Below, one piece after another: positions 1-11,089 of a stretch of DNA of 64,000 nucleotides; the stretch's first letter is position 1, and each line of letters begins with the position of its first letter. Source of the stretch: Dugong dugon. Its lineage: Eukaryota > Chordata > Mammalia > Sirenia > Dugongidae. A program made the position numbers and the translations under genes. The notes under the pieces are model-generated. The model had not been told where the DNA came from, searched no databases, and saw only the letters and a list, made by a program, of their open reading frames with translations. The stretch spans positions 58,049,501-58,113,500 of the forward strand of contig CM057469.1 of NCBI GenBank assembly GCA_030035585.1. Reading direction: 5' to 3'.

Positions 1-2400
1 AGTCCTACCGGAAAAGTGACTGACCTTCTCTGTTAAGTCATGGGAACTGAGAAAAGATGAGAGAATCGACTTACTTTCTGCCATGGTTCTCTAGGAAACT
101 GTAGGTACAACATAAAATGTCTTGTGCCACTGCAGGTGGAGGGAGTAGAGTACAGATGACCGCATGAGATGACTGGGCAGATGTGCCTGAACGCAGCCTC
201 AAAGAATGCTCACATGCTTTTCCATGTGGCCCCAAGTGGTACGAATGCAATGCTGAGAGCTGGTGGCCTGCAGGAGTCTCAAACAGACATGGCACAGGGA
301 TGCAGGCACCGATGAAAGCGTGGAGTATGCAAGCTGGAGGTCAGATGGTGATATACAGCCTCATTGTTTCCAGCATAGGAGAGGGCAGACAGCTGACAGT
401 CAGTTGTGGAAATGATCAAAGCCATGATGCTATGACTGAACATTTTACAAGGGGTTGGGTGTACATCCTGGTGAGGGCAGGCCAGATAAAAACTAAAAGT
501 GTACGTACCCCATGGATCCCCCAGTACATTAGGAAGAGCAAGAACAGGAAGTTCTCAAGTATGGCTGAGACCTTAAGCAACAAAATGAGCAGGTTTATCT
601 GGAAGTGACTAGAAAAAAATTTTATTTTCTCAGAGGACATACAGGCTGAAGATAGAAATTAAGTTCAACTATCGGAAAGTAAAAAAAAAAAAAGTCTGTA
701 TTTATCTATCTTAGTTTTACACACCTGAATATATGGTTTATAAGAAATTGTATCTCCTGCAACTCTATTGTGTTTTTCTTTTGCAAAGATATTTTACGAT
801 AATTAAATTGCCGTGCAGTTTAGGTTGTGTGAAATTGATGTGGCTAAAACATACACTGCCCTTCTCCAAATCCCAACTGAAAAGTACTTGGCGTTCGCTT
901 CTCAGAATCAGTAAATCCTGTGGTGGTTATTGCCTTCTTCCATTATACCAATAAGACAACAGGACCTGCATAATTCATGTGAAGCAAGATATTCAGCCCC
1001 CAAAAGTAAATTGCTCACAGAAAAGGAGAAATAACACCTTTTATTATTTTTCCATGTATCTTGGTATTATTACATTGAAGATAAAATGCCTCAAATTCCA
1101 ATTTACCAAACCAGAATCCTCTAATAAAAGCAAGATCTGTCAGGCGGCCAGATTTAGCCTTTTCATTACTTTGAATCACTGGCAAATACAAAAATTTTCT
1201 AATATAGTAATGTTTTCATTTCACACTCTGTTCCGGCCTGTAACTGGGGAAAAGTACAAGACCTCTAGATCCAATTTCACCATTTTGAATATTGTCCATT
1301 TTGTTGTTTATCAGCTTTTTTTAAAAAAAATATTTCCTGAAAACATAAATGACCTTTTCAGAACCGTCTGGATTTCTGATATTTTATTGCATGTTCTTTG
1401 AAAGTGTGATTACTTCTTCAAGGAATAGGATGTTTTCAAAGGTTGGCAAAATAGGCACATTCATTTTCATGTCAGGTAATAATGGCTTGATTTTGTTTTG
1501 TTTAATTACTAACTTTGTATAACATATTTATTACAAGAAAATAATTCTATTTTTCCTGCTTCTGTATGAACAGTCAATCTCCTTTCGCATTTGTGAGTGA
1601 CTTATTTTCTCTCATTCTGTTGTTCTAATTTTTTATTGGGGGGGGGGAGTAGTATAAAGTAGTTTTAATGACCACTAGAGCATTTGTTCTTTATTTTATT
1701 TTAGTACAGATATGGTAATTTTTCCCCTTAAACCAGCAATGAGGATAATACATTATAATGCACAATTAATAAATAATTAACGCAACTTTAAGTTAAAAAA
1801 CCAATAGATATTCTTTATATAATGCACCTTTGGAGCTTGAGTTATTTGCCTTGAGAGTCTCTACTGATCAACTTAACAGGATGATTTCCATATTTACTGT
1901 ACAGATGCACTGCCAGATTGGACATGTTGGCTCTTAAAGATTGATCCAGATTTTTATTTCATGTAAATGGCTGAAGAGACCAACTGCAGTGAAATAAAAA
2001 TTACTTATACTGTTAAGTTTCCTGGTTTTGGCCCCTGATGAAAGAGATCCATAGCCAAACTGAACTTGGATCAGCTTAAAGGATTTTTATTATTTATTTA
2101 TTTTTATTATTGTTGGTAGAAAACTTGTTTTTCTGTTTAAAACAGCTCAATTAAAGCAATTTAGATGGACTAAATACTAGTTCTAATACTTGTATTGCTG
2201 AATCCAATGATCACTACATTGGGTAAGAAGTATTTTACAAATTATATAAAGTATAATGGAGTAGCATTTTAGGTAGGATTATATACTACATAAAAGGTGA
2301 AAGTTATACTCAAAATTATCCTTGAAAATTCTTTATATCACAAATTTATCAGTCCATACATCTTTTCTGTTTTCTAGTGTGATATAGTCAACTGTGTGTC
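1..2400. other. Unique sequence with no recognised gene
   Basis: No repeat family or exon is recognised here. The first 620 bases are less AT-rich than what follows and hold an uninterrupted 141-codon frame at 183-608 (+), the longest frame in the window that does not lie in an identified repeat. Its product is low in recognisable motifs, has no signal peptide, and the opposite strand is also open at 416-640, so chance or an old retrocopy is as likely as a gene. The remainder (620-2400) is AT-rich with short A, T and G runs, including a G-run near 1638-1647. No splice-bounded frame or promoter could be supported. Confidence 0.5.
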
Positions 2401-3300
2401 TATTCCCTTAGAATTATAATAGACAACTCAAACTTAATACGTCCAAAACTTAATCCCTGATCTCTCCCTCCCCAAATAAATCCCACCTGTGCCTTCCTCA
2501 ACTCAGAGATGGCAAGTCTATCTTTTTTCAGTTGCACAGATCAAAAGGCTTGAGTCATCTTCAACTCTTGCTTTCTCTTATACATCACAGCCAAGTAGTC
2601 AAAAGGTGTTTGTGGCTTGGTCTTCAAAATATATCCATTATCTGACCTCTTTTCACCGCCTCCACTGTTACCACTCTGGTAGTATCACCTTTCACCGGGT
2701 TATTGCAATAGTCTCCTTAGTAGTTACCTGTTTCTTCTCTTTCATCCCTAGTTTATTGTCAACATTGTAGTTGGAGTGATCAAATCATGTCATTCCTCTA
2801 TGCAAAAGTCTTCAATACCTCCCTGATCCACTCAGAGTAAAAATAGCTTTACAATGACCTCTAAGACCCCACATGACTAGCCTCCTTCCACACCCTCATT
2901 AACTGTCTGACTTCTCTATCCCTCGCTCATTTTTCTTCAGCAATGCAGGCTTCAAGATGTTCCTTACACAACCCAGGGATACCCCTTTCTTAGAGCTTTT
3001 CCACTGACAATTCCCAATGTCCTGTGAGTTCTCCCCCTGAATAGTTTCACATGCAACTCTTTCACCTCCTTCAAATCATTGCGCAAAATCTCCTTCTCAA
3101 TGAGTCCTACCTTATCCACATATTTGGTATTGCCACCTACCTATTCACATGGCCTTCTCTGTCTTGGTAGTCTTGACCACTCTCAATCTGCTTTATTTTG
3201 TCTTTTATTTTTTCATAGACCTTGGAGCCTTTTAACACATTATATAGTTTACTTATTTATTACGCTTTTTGTCTAACTTTGCATGCTAGAATATAAGATA
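2400..3300 (+). repeat. Ancient LINE-like repeat fragment (L2-type, uncertain)
   Basis: The text is C/T-rich and reads like the 3' portion of a very old, widely dispersed mammalian repeat: a stretch resembling the TTGCAATAGTCTCC segment of LINE reverse transcriptase remains near 2703, and a stretch about amino-acid-free serum-like C/T-rich blocks, ending in an ATATAAGATATGTGAGTGCAGGGA-like tail near 3290-3315, resembles the end of L2-type elements. Divergence is high and no boundary or target duplication is visible. The same kind of sequence recurs at 40390-40800. Assignment to L2 rather than another old LINE is an inference. Confidence 0.4.
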
Positions 3301-3315
3301 TGTGAGTGCAGGGAT

Positions 3316-4548
3316 TTTTGTTTTGTTCACTTCCAAAAATATACGTTCAAAAAGTAATCAAACAACTAAAAATTAATTAGACCTGAATCATTGGAAGCCC
3401 CAAACCCAAGAATTAACTTATTTTGTCATATTCTTGCATTTAAGATTTAGCTTGCTTTTCTTAGGATGGTGAGAACAAAGTGTAGTTTACATGGTTCCAC
3501 TAATGCCCTTACCCTTTGATCGCAACCCTGCCAAGAAATGAATAAATGAATACTCTTTTTTTCTCCTTTTGCTCTCTCTTTCAGCCTAATGTATATATTT
3601 GAAATTGTGCAAGTTAAATTCCTCTATGTTACAACTCCAATGTATCATCCTGTAGAATGGAAGACCTCAGGGCTAAAAAGAGTCATGTATCTTGAACTTG
3701 AGATCTGACTTTTCTATAAAGCTAATGTAGTTTGGGCTTGAAAATTATATTTTTAATATAAGAAGTTAGGATATTAAGCAATTCATAAGTTATTTTGAAT
3801 TTTAATAATATATGGTTCAATGATCTAGCAAGTAGGTATCACTTGGCTGACTGCTCTATTAAAAAAGAATGCTGAAGAGTGATTGAATCAACAGACCACA
3901 GAATCTTCCTAGTTTGGAAAGGAAATAAAGACAAGAGAGGGCTAACAGTTAGGGAGGAAGTAGACATACCAATGGACTGACTTTTCCCAATAAGAATGAA
4001 GACAGAAGAAATGGGAATAGCTAAAAAATAAGCATACACATTTTTGGTCAGAGATGATGCTTGATGCAGTGATTAGTAGTTGGAACAGTTTTGAGTATTT
4101 GATGCCAAGGGCCAGTTTGTGACTTCAGGAGTTGGTGACTGAGAGGAAGCATGGGAAAAGGTGACTGCAAGTGATGAAGTGAAGGAACTGAAGGATCAAT
4201 CCGTTAGATTGGTCCCTTGTGTGGATGTTGGCATCTCCAAGATGATGGTAGAATAGAATACTGTGAGTGAAGGGGCATTCTTCGGACTATGAGGTAAAAT
4301 GCTTGAGTGTAATAAGATCAAAGCAATGAGGAGAGGGAGATTATATTGTATGTTGGATAGACTCTAACAGTAAAGATTTTAAAAGATCATAGGGGTGGCA
4401 ATGGGAAGCAGAAAAATAGTCATCATTAGAAAGAAAGAGACAAGGAGACAGGAAGAGAGATATGCAGGGGAAAATTAATTATCAATTAAAACAAGAAGTT
4501 GAATGAAATTGGACACATGTCCTGCCATGGAACGGCCAACTAATGCCA

Positions 4549-4580
<32 letters not shown>

Positions 4581-6587
4581 ATAAGGTGGGTGGGGGGGCG
4601 GGTGTTGCAAAACAAGTGCTACCATTGAAAGAAGAAGATGTTTCTTCTCTTCAAGTGAAAAAGCTTAATTGGGGTTAAATTTAATCAAGTAAGTGTTCAT
4701 GGTTTATTGGTTTATGCTATTATGTTGAGTGTAGGTCATTCAGTAAGCCGGATGGTTAAAATTCTTTAGATGTAATCATTCTTTCCACTCGGAGTCCGGA
4801 CAAGCATGATGTCTGATTGAATATTGGTCTTCCTTTCAGGTTTTACAAGATATCTTTTGAGCTTCATGGAATTCATTTAATTTCTATCCCTTTCATCATC
4901 CATATGCTCAACTGGAACATCACACAGGACACACAATTGCATCATACAAAACCAGGCTACAACTGCAACATTTGGAAAATGCCACTTTATTGGTAGCTGT
5001 AATTAAGTTCAAAGGGATAGTTCTGTATTAAGAGTCTTGAAAGAAAAGACTTAAGAGATTTTTTAAAACATAAAATTATACTCTATAAGAAGTAGGCTAA
5101 ATAAAATATGTTGAACATTTACATTAAGACTGAAGATACATTGGAAAAACAGTCTTTTTTTTTTTCTGTCCATATTCTAGTGGTTTTGTGCATGAAAGAA
5201 AAAACACCTTCTTTCATTTTCATTTCCTCATTAGAAAACCTTATGGCATGGAAACTAGTCTACCCATGATTTTTTGATAAAGTATGGTACCAGTTTCTTT
5301 TAAATGTATGGAGTCCATAATGTTCACCAGCCATAGGTAATTTTACACTAAAATAAGTTAAGTATTCATATTACTAATGATCTGATCTACTTTTTCAATT
5401 TCACACAAATATTTCATGTATATCTATACGTCAATTAGTGATTTAATGTCTACCCTCTCAATAGTTAATCTAAATAACTGTATAGAAAAAGTGTGGATAT
5501 GTTGTTTTATATAATCGTTCAGTTCTGTTTGTGGTAAAGAACTGATGTGGTTTTTAACATACTGAAATATGTTAATATCATAAGCCTTTGCTTTGAGAAA
5601 ATTCATTGGATTAACTTTAGAATCAAATTATATACTGTAGGCATGCATTAGACATATGTTTCCAATTTTATGGACATATTCCAGAAAAAAGAACTACATT
5701 TTTTATTTTTGGACTATTTTTCCTGTAACCAAAAACAACCCAGACAGGTAATCAGAGTAATACATGACTGACGAAAGGCTCTGAAGTGCATTTTTGGGGC
5801 CTTAAAACAGGGATTGACAATAGAATAATCACATCAGTGGATATGGGTGTCATGGCAAAAAGAAGTTGCTCACAGTAGATCGTGCACTTTAAGTTGTCAG
5901 GTAACCCTTTTGAGAGACTTTAATGATTTAGCCAAGCTCTGCCATTGTTATCAGACGTTAGGTATGAGCTAGTTGAGTTGGGGTTAGAGGTGCAGTATGT
6001 GAAGCTACTTGCTTGCATAGTGAGTAAATTGGGACCTTGGCCGTCTTAACGTAATGTTCTACTCATAGATAATTTTGTATCAGCCACATGTGGACCAATT
6101 TTATTGTGATATTTTCCCCCAAATAATATGTTTATTTCCTTTTTTGTTATTATGGCACATAGAGCGCTAGAGATGCATTATAGTACTAATTGATCTAATT
6201 AAAATCAGTTCGTCTCCAGCTTTCAAACTGAGCCGTAAAACACATACAAAACCTCTTTTCTGGGCTTATAAAGGAATCGCTAACTAATCAATGGGGTGCT
6301 GCTCAGTTGTTTAAAATATTGACTCTGCTTCCATACCTTTCTCAGCCCACTTGCAGTTAGATGGGGCTGTTTGACTTTTTGTTGCTAGTAGGCTCTGGAC
6401 AGAAGTGATGTCTACCACTTAGGGGCAAAAGCAGAGAAGTACAGAGACCGACCATCCCTCTGTGTCTCCTGGCACAGGTCAGAGTGCTCCAACCAGAGCA
6501 GCGACAGTTTGTTGGAGTAGCTATTGGTCTGAGTCTAACCCCCCAAAACCCTCTCACCTTGCACTTGGATTTTGGGATTTATCTTGG
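3316..6587. other. Mostly unique sequence, one GT microsatellite
   Basis: No gene is recognised. The stretch is AT-rich with no frame longer than 66 codons. A GT microsatellite lies at 4551-4579 followed by a G-rich run. The segment 4640-5050 and the segment 5800-6250 are free of recognised repeats and of long homopolymers; they are possible places for conserved non-coding DNA, but nothing in the sequence itself proves function. Confidence 0.5.
4551..4579. repeat. (GT)n microsatellite
   Basis: About fourteen uninterrupted GT units, followed within 25 bases by a G-rich run. Dinucleotide arrays of this length are usually polymorphic in length. Confidence 0.9.
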
Positions 6588-7560
6588 TGTTCTGGGTGGA
6601 TTTTTGTCCTCCCAAAAGATATGTTGAAATCCCAACCCATGGTACCTGTGAATGTGAGTGTCATGGATTGAATTGTGTCCCCCCAAAAATGTGGGTAGCA
6701 ACTTGGCTAAGTCATGATTCCCAGTATTGTAAGATTGTGTAATCTGATGTGATTTCCTTATGTGTTGTAAACTCTATCACTATGATGAGGTTATATTTGA
6801 TCTCCTTATGTGTTGTAAATTTTACCACTGTGATGAGGTTATACTGATGAGGTTTACAAGATTAGATAGTGTCTTAATTCAATCTCTTTTGAGATATAAA
6901 AGAGAAGCAAGTAGAGACACATGGGAACCTCACACCACCAAGAAAGCAGTACTGGGAGCACAACTAGTCCTTTGGACCAGAGGTTCCTGCGCTGAGATGT
7001 TCCCAGACCAAGGAAAGACTGATATATTACAAGGACCTTTCTCCAGAGCCAACAGAGAGAGTAAGCCTTCTCCTGGAGCTGATGCCCCAAATTTAGACTG
7101 TGAGAGAATAAACTCTTTGTTAAAGCCATCCACTTGTGGTATTTCTGTTGGAGCAGCACTAGATGACTAAGACAGCTTATTTGGAAATAGCCTTTTCACA
7201 GATGTAATTAGCTAAGTTCACATGAAGTCATACTAGAGTAGGGTGGGCCCTAATGCAACATGACTAGTGTTCTTTTAAGGAGAGGATCAAAGGCACAGAG
7301 ACAGACAGACACAGAGGGAAGACAGGCATGTGAAGATGGAACCAGAGGCTGTAGTTATACTACCACAAGCCAAGGAACACTGTGGCTACCAAAAGCTGAA
7401 AAAGACAAAGAAGAATTTTCCTCTAGAGCCTTCAGAGAGAACACGTCTCTGCCAACACCCTGAATTCAGATTTATAGCCTCCAGAACTGTGAGAGATTTC
7501 TGTTGTTTTAAATGACCTAGTTTGTGCTACTTTGCTTATGACGATCCTAGGACACTGACA
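6588..7560 (+). mobile_element. MLT1-type MaLR LTR, split by a younger LTR
   Basis: The left part (6588-6658) carries the typical MLT1 opening, with AAAAGATATGTTGAAATCC and CCTGTGAATGTGA. The right part (7175-7560) resumes with TTATTTGGAAATAG, GATGTAATTAGCTAAGTT and GGGTGGGCCCTAATGCAA, and ends in CCAGAACTGTGAGA, TTTCTGTTGTTTTAA and a final ACTGACA. MLT1 LTRs belong to the MaLR group of non-autonomous ERVL-like retrotransposons and predate the placental radiation. The two halves join in the correct order around a 516-bp insertion, so they are one element. Clear outer target duplications are not visible. Confidence 0.8.
6659..7174 (+). mobile_element. Solo LTR, MaLR-like afrotherian family (copy 1)
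   Basis: The element starts TGTCATGGATTGAATTGTG and ends ACTAAGACA, so it has TG...CA termini. A TATA box (TATAAAA) lies at 6895-6901 and a poly(A) signal (AATAAA) at 7107-7112. The 3' end, TTAAAGCCATCC ... GCAGCACTAGATGACTAAGACA, parallels the end of MaLR LTRs. No gag, pol or env sequence flanks it, so it is a solo LTR. It sits inside an MLT1 element and is therefore the younger insertion. Four further copies are at 10277, 17914, 19503 and 55714. The flanks do not show a clean 5-bp duplication here, unlike two of the other copies. Confidence 0.85.
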
Positions 7561-7624
7561 TATTTGACTAACTCAACAGCAATTTACAATAATGACAAAA
7601 ATAAATGCTGGTAAATGTTAACTA

Positions 7625-7880
7625 TAAAAAACAATATACTCAAAATTACTTTGAAAACGAAGATGACCAGGCCACAGAGAACAGTCTATGCAAAGGCTTG
7701 GAGTCATGAAGTGCCATGAATGCCAGGGGAAAAGCCTCTTGGTTGGACTGGCTACGGCAGACACTGTGAGGGAAGGAAGGGAAGTTGATGAGGCCATGGG
7801 GTGGTCACAGGTCCTGCTGCATTTAGAACTTTTGATTTTATCATGTGGTAGTTGGGGAGTCGCTAAAAGGCATTAGCTCA
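7625..7880. repeat. Possible ancient repeat fragment
   Basis: Phrases such as GGAGTCATGAAGTGCCATGAATGCCAGG and TGATTTTATCATGTGGTAGTTGGGGAG resemble a low-copy, very old mammalian interspersed repeat whose consensus reads about weight-and-count-free GGGCCTTGTATGCCAGG and GGAGCCACTGAAGG. Divergence is high and no ends can be placed. The identification is a weak inference and the block could be unique. Confidence 0.25.
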
Positions 7881-7913
7881 GATGGTTTATATGGCCGGAC
7901 TGTACATACTTAT

Positions 7914-8082
7914 GGGAGCCCTGGTGGTGCAGTGGTTAAAAGCTCAGCTGCTAACCAAAAAGTTGGCAGTTCGAATCCACCAGCTGCTCCTTGGAAACAC
8001 TGTGGGGCAGTTCTACTCTGTCCTATAGGGCTGGTATGAGGTGGAAGCGACTCGATGGCAAAGAGTTTGGTTTGGTTTTTGG
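7914..8082 (+). mobile_element. AfroSINE (tRNA-derived SINE), short type
   Basis: A complete copy runs from the GGAGCCCTGGTGG head through GCAGTTCGAATCCACC, which corresponds to the tRNA B-box, and GGGCAGTTCTACTCTGTCC to the GACTCGATGGCA and TTGGTTTGG tail. It is flanked by a perfect 11-bp target-site duplication, TACATACTTAT, at 7903-7913 and 8083-8093. Such elements are transcribed by RNA polymerase III from the internal A and B boxes and are mobilised by LINE-1 proteins. The perfect duplication points to a fairly recent insertion. Confidence 0.95.
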
Positions 8083-8447
8083 TACATACTTATACTTGTG
8101 ATAAAGTCAAGAGAACATACATCATTCAAACTCTTAACAGAAAAACTTGAATGCATAAGAGCTTCAAACTTCATCACCCATTAGTCATGATCATGGTCCA
8201 CAGTATTTTTTCAGCCAGTCTTCTACATTTCTCCTGACTCCCAAGTACAATAGAAAATGACCCCACAGGGCACAATGTCATAATGTTTACACAACTATTC
8301 CTTCTAGAAAATGATTCTCAACCTTGATTAAATGGGAGAAATTCCTAGAGAGCTGTAAAACATCCCTGAAGCCCAGGCCACATCAATTAAATCAGAATCT
8401 CTGGGACAGCACCTAGTCGTCTGTGTTTTGTAAAGCTCCTTCTTGTG

Positions 8448-8641
8448 TGCCGTCTAGTGAATCCCGACTCACAACAACCCTATATGACAGAGTAGAACTG
8501 TCCCATGGGGTTTTCTAAGCTGTAATGTTAACAGAAGCTAACTACCACATCTTTCTCCCCCTGAGCAGAATGTGAGTTCCAACCGCCCACCTTTCTGTTA
8601 ATAGCTGAGTGCTTACCCATAGCACCAGCACCAGCGCTCCT
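8448..8641 (-). mobile_element. AfroSINE, long type, antisense
   Basis: Read on the minus strand this has the SINE head near 8640, the CCACATCTTTCTCCC middle segment typical of the longer subtype, and the GTAGAACTGTCCCATGGGG block. The flanks TGTAAAGCTCCTTCTTGTG (8430-8448) and TGTAAAACTCCTTATGTG (8642-8659) look like a diverged target-site duplication of about 18 bp. Divergence from consensus is higher than in the 7914 copy, so this one is older. Confidence 0.85.
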
Positions 8642-8749
8642 TGTAAAACTCCTTATGTGGTTATAAAATGCAGCCAAAGTTGAGAACTACTCTTCTATTG
8701 AGGAGAAATATTGTATTACATAAAGTATGCATCTTACTCTTTGGTCAAA

Positions 8750-8956
8750 GGAGCCCTGGTGGTGCAGTGGTTAAGCACTTGCTCCAACCAAAAGGTTGGT
8801 GGTTCAAACCCCCCAGCCACTCTGTGGGAGAAAAGATGTGGCAGTTGGCTTCCATAAATGTTTACAGCCTTGAAACTCTATGGGGTAGTTCTACTCTGTC
8901 CTATAAGGTCATTATGAGTCAGAATCATCACGCTAGCAACAAGTTTGGTTTGGGTT
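8750..8956 (+). mobile_element. AfroSINE, long type
   Basis: The head GGAGCCCTGGTGGTGCAG, the B-box-like GGTTGGTGGTTCAAACC, the extra segment GGGAGAAAAGATGTGGCAG and the GTTCTACTCTGTCC block are all present in order. Short flanks CTCTTTGGT (near 8738) and GTCTTTGGT (8960-8968) are a likely target-site duplication with one mismatch. Confidence 0.9.
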
Positions 8957-8969
8957 TTAGTCTTTGGTA

Positions 8970-9755
8970 TATAAAAAACTTGTAAAGTCAAATGTTATTT
9001 CCACTTAATAATAACTTCCCACTGGTTTATGGGATGCCCGACATGTTGCCATTTCTAATAACCAAGTATCCTTGTATGGTTGAACTGCCTTTTTATTATG
9101 AGTGTTATTTGAAAAGAATAGTAGCAATATCTTCGGGAAAATCTTAGAAATTCCAGGACTTCTTATTGTTTCAAGGGCTGGATTAGAGTTTTCCCAGGTT
9201 TTGATCCATTAATTTATTTCCTCAAGGCTTTAGCTAGAAAAGGAAAGTGCCATGTGGGAGCTGACATTCAGATAAAATCACTACATGTGTTTGTTTGAAG
9301 GTAATTATTGAAGTAAACACAGTTGACATTATTCCAGTGTGCCAGGTGCAGGATATATGTATGCACAAATACATGTGTCTTGGGAACAGCAGCATATCCT
9401 CGGTGTGTTTAAAAGTTTGTAAAGAAAAATACTTGATATTTACATACTGGAAGAAGAATTTTTAAAGCACTGCATCTTTATGAAGTTCTTGCAAAGCCTG
9501 GATTTGTGGCCACAAGTAAATCCCATCCATCACTCTGAAATCACACTTAACCTCCTCTTCATATTTGGAAAGATATAGGTAAAATAAATAAATACACATA
9601 CAAGAGTATATAGTCATATAAATATGTATTTATACCGATATAAATAGCATGTCGATCTGTGGGAATGTAAAGAAATTTTCTCATGTAATCAGCTTCCTGA
9701 ACTACTGATGTCTAATATGTTCTTATTTCTAAACATCCCTAAACAGGGAGTATTC
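8970..9755. other. Unique AT-rich sequence
   Basis: No repeat family, gene or RNA is recognised. No frame exceeds 60 codons. A tract rich in TATA-like steps lies at 9590-9650. Confidence 0.5.
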
Positions 9756-9759
9756 TCAG

Positions 9760-9990
9760 TGATTAAATAATGGACTTTGAAGCCCAACTACTGGGGTTTG
9801 AATCCCAGCCACTTACTAATTGTATGACTTTGGGAAATGTACTAAATATCCCTGTGTCTCAGCTCTTCATCCTAAAAGTGGGGGGTGATAGTATTTACTC
9901 TTATAGTGGTGTGAGGTGTGAATGAGGTAATATATTTAAAGTGCTTAGAACAGGGCCTGGCATATAGACAATGCTAAAACACATTTGCTA
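9760..9990 (+). repeat. MIR (old tRNA-derived SINE)
   Basis: The order of segments matches MIR: GGGTTTGAATCCCAGCC, CACTTACTAATTGTATGACTTTGGG, the CTGTGTCTCAG and CATCCTAAAAGTGGGG region, GAGGTAATATATTTAAAGTGCTTAGAACAGGGCCTGGCATA. MIR elements were active before the placental radiation and are no longer mobile. Confidence 0.85.
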
Positions 9991-10057
9991 TTACCCGGAA
10001 TAATCTAAAATACAGGACAAGATATCATATCCCCAATGCATATAAATAATAATAATA

Positions 10058-10198
10058 AAAAATCAAACCCGATTCACAGTGACCCTATAGGACAGGGTAG
10101 AACTGCCCCATAGGGTTTCCATGAAGCAGCTGGTGGATTCTAACTGCCAACCTTCTGGTTAGCAGCCAAGGTTTTAACCATTGTGTCATTAGGGCTTC
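10058..10198 (-). mobile_element. AfroSINE, short type, antisense
   Basis: On the plus strand the reversed element reads GATTCACAGTGACCCTATAGG, GTAGAACTGCCCCATAGGG, AGCAGCTGGTGGATTCTAACTGCC and ends in a degraded TCATTAGGGCTTC head. The A-rich stretch on its left marks the SINE 3' end. Confidence 0.85.
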
Positions 10199-10225
10199 TT
10201 TCAATTAAAATCTATTGAGTATCAC

Positions 10226-10990
10226 GTGTAAAAATCCATTGCTGTTGAGGTGGTTCTGACTCATGAAGACACTATGTGTCATGGATTGAATTGTGTCCCC
10301 CCAAAATACGTGTCAACTTGGTTAGGCCATGATGCCCAGTATTGTGTGGTTGTCTTCCATTTTGTGATTGATGTAATTTTCCTATGTGTTGTAAACCCTA
10401 ATCTCTGCCTGTGGTTAATGAGGCAAGACTGGCTTATGTTAAAGAGGATTAGGGTGGGATGGAATACCCTTATTCAGATCACATCCCTGGTCCAATGCAA
10501 AGGAGTTTCCCTGGGGTATAGCCTGCACCACCTTTTGTCTTACAGGAGATAAAAGGAAAGAGAAGGGAGCAGAGAGAGAGGGACCTCATGCCATTAAGAA
10601 AGCAGTGCCAGGAGCAGAGCGTGCCCTTTGGACCTGGGGTTCCTGTGCGGAGAAGCTCCTAGACCAAGAGAAGATTGGTGACAAGGACCTTCCTCCAGAG
10701 CTGATAGAGAGACAAAGCTTCATCTAGAGCTGGCCCCTGAATTTAGACTTGTAGCCTACTAGACTGTGAGAGAATAAACTTCTCTTTGTTAAAGCCATCC
10801 ACTTGTATATTTCTGTTATAGCAGCACTAGATAACTAAAACACCATGTGCTACACAGGGTTTTCAATGGCTATAACCTTTAAGAAGTATATCACCAGGTC
10901 TTTCTTCTGAGGCACCTCTGGGTGGATTCGAATTGCCAACCTTTCAGCTAATACTTAGTGCTTAAACGTCTGCATCACCCAGGGACTCCT
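10226..10990 (-). mobile_element. AfroSINE, antisense, split by a solo LTR
   Basis: The left piece (10226-10276) has the reversed tail GCTGTTGAGGTGGTTCTGACTCATGAAGACACTATG. The right piece (10843-10990) resumes with CCATGTGCTACACAGGG and continues through the reversed body to CACCCAGGGACTCC. The interruption is exactly the LTR at 10277-10842. This SINE belongs to the GGAGTCCCTGGGTGGTGCAAA subtype also seen at 12495 and 40153. Confidence 0.9.
10277..10842 (+). mobile_element. Solo LTR, MaLR-like afrotherian family (copy 2)
   Basis: It opens TGTCATGGATTGAATTGTGTCC and closes AGATAACTAAAACA. The flanks CTATG (10272-10276) and CCATG (10843-10847) form a 5-bp target-site duplication with one substitution, the length expected for ERVL and MaLR integrases. 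A poly(A) signal AATAAA is at 10773-10778; the TATA region near 10548 has decayed to GATAAAAGG. It lies inside an AfroSINE, so the LTR family was active after that SINE inserted. Confidence 0.9.
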
Positions 10991-11019
10991 AAGTAACACA
11001 TACAGCCTACATGAAATTT

Positions 11020-11087
11020 ATGTTGTTGTTGTGCGCTGTCAAGTTGATTCTGACTCATAGTGACCCTGTATGACAGAGTAGAACTGA
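11020..11087 (-). repeat. AfroSINE 3' fragment, antisense
   Basis: Only the reversed tail is present: GTTGTTGTTGTGCGCTGTC, GATTCTGACTCATAGTGACC and GACAGAGTAGAACTG. The remainder of the element is missing. Confidence 0.75.
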
Positions 11088-11089
11088 GA

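Noticed and set aside
6659-7174. Complete endogenous retrovirus between LTR copies at 6659 and 10277
   Set aside because: The LTRs share orientation and are 3.1 kb apart, but they lie in different host elements, one has its own 5-bp duplication, and the DNA between them is SINEs and MIR, with no viral coding sequence.
7914-8082. tRNA gene
   Set aside because: The A- and B-box-like words come from the tRNA-derived head of the AfroSINE; no cloverleaf with an anticodon arm is kept.
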